DNA from: an uncultured Clostridia bacterium
Lineage (GTDB): Bacteria > Bacillota > Clostridia > Oscillospirales > Acutalibacteraceae
Length of the DNA: 64,000 bases
Direction of reading: 5' to 3'
Assembly (NCBI GenBank): GCA_947166625.1
Contig: CAMVEX010000012.1
Coordinates: 1-64,000 of the forward strand
Shown here: positions 59,007 through 64,000 of the stretch, piece after piece
Position numbering within the stretch: position 1 is the first letter of the stretch
Layout: every line of letters starts with the position of its first letter
The notes under the pieces: model-generated
Database searches by the model: none
What the model was told of the DNA's origin: nothing
Seen by the model: the letters and a program-made list of their open reading frames with translations, nothing else
Position numbers and translations under genes: made by a program

Positions 59007-60258
59007 CCGGCAGAGTATTATCGGGAGTAGGGAATGAAACAACCTTTGTATTTATATAGTTGTAATCTCTGCCTTCTGTAAGCGTGTAATCAAGAATTAT
59101 ATAGTTTGCATACTTCTCACCGAAATATTTTTCTTTAAGAGTTGCTTTGCCTGCTCCTACCACTTTGCTTTTTCCGATATTCTCGTCTCCGATACCGCGA
59201 TAGATGTTGGTATCTATTTCAAGCCCTTTACAATCATAATTTTTGAAATAAACGGTCAAGGTGCCGTCGGAATTTCCGGTCGCTTTGTAAGCTTTGGAAA
59301 AATAGCTGCTCACATTTGCAATATCATCCGGAATGTAATATTTGCCGCTTTCAAATAGATAAGTATCGGTTGAACTGTCGTTTACGGAAATATCAAAATA
59401 TCTTTTTACTCTTTCATTTACATAATAAGCGTCAATATATCTGTCATATTTTGTTCCGCCGGATGTAAACGCTTCATTACCGAGCTCATATATTTTTGAA
59501 GGATTGTTGATTATTGCCTGCTCAATAACAAAATCAATCATTTGATTTTGTTTGCCGGATGAAATATCCTTAACTCCGGCCTCGGCAAAATTTGACAGGA
59601 ATATATTAAGAAGGCGTATATTTTCCGATGAAAACGAATTTAATAAATTATCATCTGATTTGTTTTGAGTAGGATATTGCAGATTGTTATTGTCTGTATA
59701 TGTGCTTGGGAGGGAGTTTTCCCCGGTGTTGTCATATTCGTAATGGTATTCTTCGGTTTCCTGTTCATAACCGGAATTATAGGATTCCTGAGAAGAATTT
59801 CCTCTGATAATCCTGTTTATTGCAGCCTTGTATTCGATCATTTTGCCGTCATCGGTAGCTTTGAAAATGATGATATTAAACAAAGTAAATAATAAAATCA
59901 ATGCAATCAAAGAGGATAACAGAACGATTGACACTTTAGCAAGCCTTTCGGAGGGGCTTTTATAGTTTGTTGCGGTTCTGTTATTGTATGACGATTTTTT
60001 TGCATAGTGATCGTCAAACAGAGAATCGATCCCGCTGTTAAATTCGTTTTGATTTTGACTTCTTTCTTCAAAGAATGAATTCAGTTCGTCCCACGAATCA
60101 GTATTTTTGCTGTCTGAAAAGATGTTGTTCTCGAAACGGGATTCCGAAAAGATTCCGTCATCAGTCGCATCAATTACTGTACCTGTGACTTTTGCTCCGC
60201 AATAGGAGCAAAACACGCTTTCTTTTTTCAGCTCTGCGCCGCAATTTAAACACTTCAT
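58999..60258 (-). CDS. Zinc-ribbon membrane protein of unknown function
   Basis: A 419-aa protein. Residues 3-20 form a zinc ribbon, CLNCGAELKKESVFCSYCG. An acidic linker of about 85 residues follows, then one transmembrane helix (about 110-132, SIVLLSSLIALILLFTLFN). The external part has an Asn/Ser/Tyr-rich linker (about 150-200) and a folded domain of ~210 residues (LLNIFLSNFAEAGVKDISSG onwards, ending near DYTLTEGRDYNYINTKVV). The layout, cytosolic zinc ribbon plus one helix plus external domain, is common in Clostridia, function unknown. It sits between the 299-aa and 87-aa genes. Confidence 0.72.
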   Translation of the reverse strand: MKCLNCGAELKKESVFCSYCGAKVTGTVIDATDDGIFSESRFENNIFSDSKNTDSWDELNSFFEERSQNQNEFNSGIDSLFDDHYAKKSSYNNRTATNYKSPSERLAKVSIVLLSSLIALILLFTLFNIIIFKATDDGKMIEYKAAINRIIRGNSSQESYNSGYEQETEEYHYEYDNTGENSLPSTYTDNNNLQYPTQNKSDDNLLNSFSSENIRLLNIFLSNFAEAGVKDISSGKQNQMIDFVIEQAIINNPSKIYELGNEAFTSGGTKYDRYIDAYYVNERVKRYFDISVNDSSTDTYLFESGKYYIPDDIANVSSYFSKAYKATGNSDGTLTVYFKNYDCKGLEIDTNIYRGIGDENIGKSKVVGAGKATLKEKYFGEKYANYIILDYTLTEGRDYNYINTKVVSFPTPDNTLPDE

Positions 60259-60304
60259 TTTTTTACCCTTGATCCATTTTAATTGAAAATTACCCGTTTT
60301 TTCA

Positions 60305-60328
60305 GAGCAGCCGCTTCAGCGGCTGCTC
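60305..60328 (-). other. Perfect GC hairpin between two genes
   Basis: GAGCAGCCGCT/AGCGGCTGCTC with a 2-nt turn, in the gap before the zinc-ribbon gene. On the minus strand it is followed by TGAAAAAACGG, not a U-run, so it is not a clear terminator; an mRNA-stability or processing hairpin is more likely. Confidence 0.6.
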
Positions 60329-60338
60329 CTTATCATTA

Positions 60339-61238
60339 TCACCATGTAAATAAAGCTTTGAAAAAGTCTGCGATCCCTTCAAAAAATCCTCCGAAAATCG
60401 CTCCTGCGGGAAGGATGGTCAACGGATTAAGCGAAAACAGGAATCCGAGCGGGAGCAGGGGAATCGCTTCCTTTAACATTTCCCAGCCGTCTTTGAACAG
60501 GGATCTTCTTTCCTCGCTTTTTCCTTCTACACGGACTTTCCATTCTGTCTGAATTATGTCATTCAAACAGATTTTTATTATCTGATCGCCCGTTTCGTCA
60601 AAGGTTATGTCATAAGACCACTGGCCTTCGCCGATAAGCCGGTCATTCATATATACCTTATATTTATCCGCAAAGAGACCGCCTAACATAAAATGAATTT
60701 TATCGCCCTGATAAAAGCTCGGATCTCTGTAATTTCCCTCAATAAAATAATTCCCGTCATATTTTTTATATGAATACAGAGTTTCTCCGCCGTCTGCGCC
60801 GGCAAATTTTGCTATCCTGGGGTTTTCGTTCCCTTCGGAATCAATGAAAGAGCCGGGCATTATAACAACTCTGAGATACCCGTAATTTGACCGATATCGG
60901 ATAAAAATAACATAATGCTCTCCGTCATCGAGCTCTCTTTTTCCTATTATGTAATCTTCCTCGGGTATTTCTATTGTCTTGAGTTCGTCGGATGAATACG
61001 TGGGATAATAGCCGAGCCAAAGATTGACCGAATCGGTTACGCCGACATATTTCGCATCCATTACAACGGTGCAAAATCTGTCTGAGCTGTTATATATCCA
61101 GAGCTTATCGGGAACGGAAATGTCTTTGTAGTTTTCATAAACGAAATCTGCAAATGACGATTGAATGAATGCGCATAAAGCAAGACATAGAGCAAGAGCA
61201 AGGGCAATTAAGTTTTTTGAAACTCTTTTGATTTTCAT
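60339..61238 (-). CDS. Secreted beta-rich protein with hydrophobic C-terminus
   Basis: A 299-aa exported protein I cannot name. Signal peptide residues 1-30 (ending QSSFA). Two beta-rich domains follow (LWIYNSSDRFCTVVMDAKY to MPGSFIDSEG, then the Ig-like stretch GDKIHFMLGGLFADKYKVYM to CLNDIIQTEWKVRV). Residues 262-299 are strongly hydrophobic (LLPLGFLFSLNPLTILPAG) and the protein ends GFFEGIADFFKALFTW. This tail could insert into the membrane or mediate assembly. Adjacent to the vWA protein gene, 68 bp downstream. Confidence 0.7.
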   Translation of the reverse strand: MKIKRVSKNLIALALALCLALCAFIQSSFADFVYENYKDISVPDKLWIYNSSDRFCTVVMDAKYVGVTDSVNLWLGYYPTYSSDELKTIEIPEEDYIIGKRELDDGEHYVIFIRYRSNYGYLRVVIMPGSFIDSEGNENPRIAKFAGADGGETLYSYKKYDGNYFIEGNYRDPSFYQGDKIHFMLGGLFADKYKVYMNDRLIGEGQWSYDITFDETGDQIIKICLNDIIQTEWKVRVEGKSEERRSLFKDGWEMLKEAIPLLPLGFLFSLNPLTILPAGAIFGGFFEGIADFFKALFTW

Positions 61239-61306
61239 GGCAGTAACTCCTGTTTTATGGGAAGGGGATGTTTTCTCTTTTCGCTTTTTAATCCGTTTTT
61301 TGCTGC

Positions 61307-62734
61307 TTAAGCTGTTGCTGCAGTAAATGCTTTCAATGCAGCTTGCAGTAACATCAGCATTACGCTGAACATATTTTTGAGCAGGGCAACTACTTTTTCA
61401 AGCAGTTCTTCCATAGATGTGCCCGGATCAACAATTTCTTTTGCTATATCTTCAAAAACATCTGTTAATTGCTCAGGGTCATTTACATTATAATATCCTT
61501 CGTTTTGCAGATCGTTCATAAACTTCTGTCCGAAAGTTAAATCGTTTCCGGAAAGGGAATGGAAAAATCCGAGGGTATATATTTCATAAGATTTCTTTAG
61601 TTCTATTGCAGTATCATAAGCAGCATTTGCGTAGGCATAAGCATCGTGGTCGTTGCCGGTATATTTACCGCTTGTTTTTCTCGCGCCCTCGCAGGGCAAT
61701 CCGTCAGAACACAACACTATTATTTTGTTTGCGTTATTGTTTGTTACTCCCTGTAGCTTATTCCCTGCCTTTAGCAGAGCGTCGTTTGTATTTGTTGTTC
61801 CGCTTGCATCTGTTGAGTTGATAATTGATTTCAATGTGTTAAGGTCATTTGTGAAATCACATTTTACGCTTGCTGATGAGCTGAATGTGATGATTGACAC
61901 ATAATTATTTGACGAAGTATTTATAAGAGTTTCGCAAAAACTTGTTGCCGCTTCTTTCTGCTTTGCAATCGGTGTACCGCTCATACTGCCCGAAGTATCA
62001 AGAACGAGAGCGGTGTATTGGGAATTGGAAGATTCAGGATTAGCGTATAATCCTTTTTCATCTATAGAAATTGTATTATTGGGAGCTCTGTAGATACCGC
62101 GTTCTTCACAAGTAGCGTTTAATTTTGACTGCAGATCACCCTTGCTGATTTCATTATCCCAGTCTATAAGACAGGGACCATTATAATTGGATTGTGTATA
62201 TTTAACGGTATCTCCGATAATATCTGTAATGAATATTGAATGCGGACCTGCAGCTAAAAATCTTACATGATCTCCCGGCTTAAGTTGGTTTACATCTGTT
62301 CCGATATTTTTCCATTTATTGCTTTTAATATATGGATCAATTCCGAAAATATCAAGTCCTAACTGGCATGCATAGGCGTTACACTGTCCGCATACCCAGG
62401 TGCCGTTTACATAATAACTGCCGCATTCACATCTGCAGTTTTCATTGCAATAATCACCTGTGTGGTAATAAGTGTCATTACATAATTTATTAGTAGAAGA
62501 TTTTGTTAAATTAACTTGTTTTTCAGATGGACTGTACCATTTGTTGTTGCCCGCAAAGTATTCTCCGTTTTTGAATTTTTCTCTCTCTGCTTTAATAGCT
62601 GAAATGAATTGATTATTACCAATGGGCGTATCTGCCGAGGCTTTAGGTAAAATATCCCTGCCGCAGACTATTGTACCTGTTAAAAGCACAAAAGCCAGCA
62701 ATAAAGAAACCGTGATTTTCATATTCTTTTTCAT
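61307..62734 (-). CDS. Secreted protein with Cys/His hydrolase-like domain fused to a vWA domain
   Basis: A 475-aa exported protein. Signal peptide ending near KASADT (residue 36). Residues 80-120 are Cys-rich (CNDTYYHTGDYC, CRCECG, VCGQCNAYACQLGL), with a papain/CHAP-like Cys118; LKPGDHVRFLAAGPHSIFIT supplies His165. Residues 238-410 form a von Willebrand A domain with a full MIDAS: LDTSGSMSG (Asp246, Ser248, Ser250), a Thr in GTTNTNDAL, and CSDG (Asp344). The C-terminus is an amphipathic helical tail (LLEKVVALLKNMFSVMLM). It may be a metal-dependent adhesin with an amidase/peptidase-like module. AAAGGAG precedes the ATG. Confidence 0.8.
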   Translation of the reverse strand: MKKNMKITVSLLLAFVLLTGTIVCGRDILPKASADTPIGNNQFISAIKAEREKFKNGEYFAGNNKWYSPSEKQVNLTKSSTNKLCNDTYYHTGDYCNENCRCECGSYYVNGTWVCGQCNAYACQLGLDIFGIDPYIKSNKWKNIGTDVNQLKPGDHVRFLAAGPHSIFITDIIGDTVKYTQSNYNGPCLIDWDNEISKGDLQSKLNATCEERGIYRAPNNTISIDEKGLYANPESSNSQYTALVLDTSGSMSGTPIAKQKEAATSFCETLINTSSNNYVSIITFSSSASVKCDFTNDLNTLKSIINSTDASGTTNTNDALLKAGNKLQGVTNNNANKIIVLCSDGLPCEGARKTSGKYTGNDHDAYAYANAAYDTAIELKKSYEIYTLGFFHSLSGNDLTFGQKFMNDLQNEGYYNVNDPEQLTDVFEDIAKEIVDPGTSMEELLEKVVALLKNMFSVMLMLLQAALKAFTAATA

Positions 62735-62761
62735 AAAATCTTTACTCCTTTATATTATATA

Positions 62762-62911
62762 TCAGTATTTATCATACTCGCTGAGGATATAGTTGAGGTC
62801 GGCGGATTGTTTCTTTAATTCGCCGTTGATATAGAGTGCATACCATCCTGCTGTGCTTGCCTCGCGTACCTCGATCAGCCCGTATCCGGTCCTTTTGGAT
62901 TTCAAAATCAT
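62762..62911 (-). CDS. Small protein of unknown function (49 aa)
   Basis: A 49-aa gene starting MILKSKRTGYGLIEVREAST with AAAGGGGTG 7 bp upstream and ending SEYDKY 27 bp before the vWA gene. The composition is a small beta-alpha unit (GYGLIEVREASTAGWYALYI then NGELKKQSADLNYILSEYD). Such short proteins occur near clostridial secreted-protein genes, but I do not recognise a family. It is the first gene of the module. Confidence 0.72.
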   Translation of the reverse strand: MILKSKRTGYGLIEVREASTAGWYALYINGELKKQSADLNYILSEYDKY

Positions 62912-62941
62912 ATTTTCACCCCTTTCTCGTATAGTAAACTG

Positions 62942-62980
62942 TCCGCCGGAAAATTTACACTCCGACCGTTTTCCGGCGGA
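62942..62980. other. 12-bp inverted repeat upstream of the module
   Basis: Perfect arms TCCGCCGGAAAA (62942-62953) and TTTTCCGGCGGA (62969-62980), 31 bp upstream of the 49-aa gene. It could end transcription from the TM2 gene or act as an operator; the promoter for the module cannot be pinned down. Confidence 0.6.
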
Positions 62981-63156
62981 TTATAAGATTCCTCGGCACC
63001 CGGTAAAAAATCATTGTGCCGGAATCATTTTTTGTTATCACCCGAAACCGATCGGGTAAGGCTAATATACTGCAACCCGTAAATAAACTGATGCTTGGGG
63101 TGTGCATATTTGAAATCCGACCCCTTAAATTTGACATCTGTGTCGCTCACACCCGT

Positions 63157-63198
63157 CACGGCTTCGCCGTGCCACCCTCTCCGCAATCGGAGAGGGTG
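63157..63198. repeat. Double hairpin, REP-like
   Basis: CACGGCTTCGCCGTG (63157-63171) followed at once by CACCCTCTCCG-CAAT-CGGAGAGGGTG (63173-63198). Two tandem stable hairpins in a gap of about 360 bp (62912-63273). This pair looks like a dispersed palindromic repeat of the host genome. Nothing else in the gap looks coding. Confidence 0.7.
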
Positions 63199-63273
63199 CC
63201 GCAAAGGGGACGCTGTTAACGAAATTACCCTGTTTCCCCGAAAGCCAACAATGATAATCGCTTACTTTCGGTG

Positions 63274-63936
63274 TCAGTTATTTCTTTTGACTGCCCGACC
63301 TTGTGAATCTTTGAAGCTCTGAGTGAGGATCATGATAAAATCAATCAGACATCCTATTCCGAATAATCCGGCTGTGAATATATACAGTATGCCTGTCCCG
63401 ACTTTTCCTACATAAAAACGATGAGCACCCAAAACTCCGAGGAAAATATAAAGCAGTAAACAAGTTAACCAATCCTTATCGGAAACATTCGGATCGTTTG
63501 TCCTGTTATAATAATTCTGATTGTAATTATTCTGTTGATTCTGATAATTTGTTTGTCTTTGGCCGTTTAAGCTGTAGCCGCAAGCGCTGCAAAATACAGA
63601 ATGAGCCGGCAGTGAGCTTCCGCAATTTGGGCATACCGTCTGATTATTTTCAGGGGTATATACCGGCACGGGCGGAGCCGATTGACGGGAAACAACTACA
63701 GGATCATTAAAGCCTGCGCTGTCCGCTGCTTTTACGGCGGTGCTGTAAATATCTTCCTGCTCGTTTTTCTGCTTAACGGATGAATAAAGCTTCTTTGAGC
63801 AGGACGGACAGAGACGCATCTGCTTCGTTCTGCTGCCGTCACTGAGCATTAAAGTGAACAAATCATCCGTCGGCGTGCTGCATTTGGTGCATACGCCATG
63901 TTCTCCTCTGTTGGTTACTGTTAATTCATAAGCCAT
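63274..63936 (-). CDS. TM2-domain protein with zinc ribbons
   Basis: A 220-aa membrane protein. N-terminal Cys clusters CTKCSTP and CPSCSKK, then a second zinc ribbon [20 protein letters not shown], a Gln/Asn/Tyr-rich spacer (about 125-150), and a TM2 domain of two helices with [20 protein letters not shown] and [14 protein letters not shown]2 proteins with zinc ribbons are common in Firmicutes with no established biochemical role. Its ATG has GGAGG upstream. The gene may lead the AT-rich module. Confidence 0.88.
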   Translation of the reverse strand: MAYELTVTNRGEHGVCTKCSTPTDDLFTLMLSDGSRTKQMRLCPSCSKKLYSSVKQKNEQEDIYSTAVKAADSAGFNDPVVVSRQSAPPVPVYTPENNQTVCPNCGSSLPAHSVFCSACGYSLNGQRQTNYQNQQNNYNQNYYNRTNDPNVSDKDWLTCLLLYIFLGVLGAHRFYVGKVGTGILYIFTAGLFGIGCLIDFIMILTQSFKDSQGRAVKRNN

Positions 63937-64000
63937 GTTTTACCCTCCGTTTGTATGATTCGCTTATTTTTTCGTATTTTCTATTTTTTTAGAGTGGATT

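Noticed and set aside
60305-60328. Hairpin as terminator of the 299-aa gene
   Set aside because: It lacks a U-run on the minus strand, so read-through to the zinc-ribbon gene is more likely.

Overview
The window reads as a chromosomal segment of a Gram-positive, strictly anaerobic gut-type Clostridia bacterium, most like the Oscillospiraceae/Ruminococcaceae. Signs of this are a T-box leader on valS, LPXTG and lipobox surface proteins, a flavodiiron protein, an indolepyruvate:ferredoxin oxidoreductase, clostridial Feo genes, consensus sigma-A promoters with strong Shine-Dalgarno sites, and many intracellular glycoside hydrolases for host-type glycans. I name no species.

Layout. 67-6252 is mostly minus strand: a DUF4358 lipoprotein with an SGNH hydrolase, then an operon of GH29 fucosidase, ArsC-like protein, CCA-adding enzyme, FemAB-like transferase and HD hydrolase. 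6318-16574 is a glycan-degradation island (GH92, a small Cys protein, a sialidase-like protein, a GH20/GH67N-like protein, DUF1846, GH36-like, GH125), followed by tRNA-Thr. None of its enzymes has a signal peptide, so they should act on imported oligosaccharides. 16988-19330 encodes a sortase-anchored thioester adhesin. 19525-24583 is a thioesterase/iorA/iorB/paaK operon for 2-keto acid (aryl-acid) oxidation, ending in a lipoprotein. 24743-28410 is a ferrous-iron uptake operon (feoA-feoA-feoB, Cys-rich membrane protein, HMA protein) with three copies of a 16-bp inverted-repeat operator, one of them filling a consensus promoter spacer.

28485-34546 holds low-complexity repeats, tRNA-Val, an iolG-like dehydrogenase, a GDPD phosphodiesterase, a small 59-aa gene (31237-31416) under a consensus promoter containing a perfect 18-bp palindrome, a GH123-like hydrolase, mscL and a PflX-type radical SAM protein. 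34656-38854 carries a large cell-wall amidase, metA and a YdbC-type PC4 protein. 38939-42966 is potABCD. 43180-49787 carries a MltG/LRR/phosphoesterase operon, an orphan peptide-binding protein and an SDR. 49881-55052 is the T-box-controlled valS-folC-DHDPS-like operon. 55108-58266 has a second SGNH hydrolase, a glycosyltransferase and a divergent flavodiiron gene.

The last 5.7 kb (58267-64000) looks AT-richer and is largely unrecognised: a 49-aa protein, a secreted protein joining a Cys/His hydrolase-like domain to a von Willebrand A domain, a secreted beta-rich protein, a zinc-ribbon membrane protein and an 87-aa protein, preceded by a TM2/zinc-ribbon protein. Several secreted proteins here and elsewhere in the window end in a hydrophobic or amphipathic C-terminal helix. 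This module and that tail are my best candidates for undescribed biology, followed by a 311-nt palindromic element (9612-9922) with a partial copy at 58281-58318.
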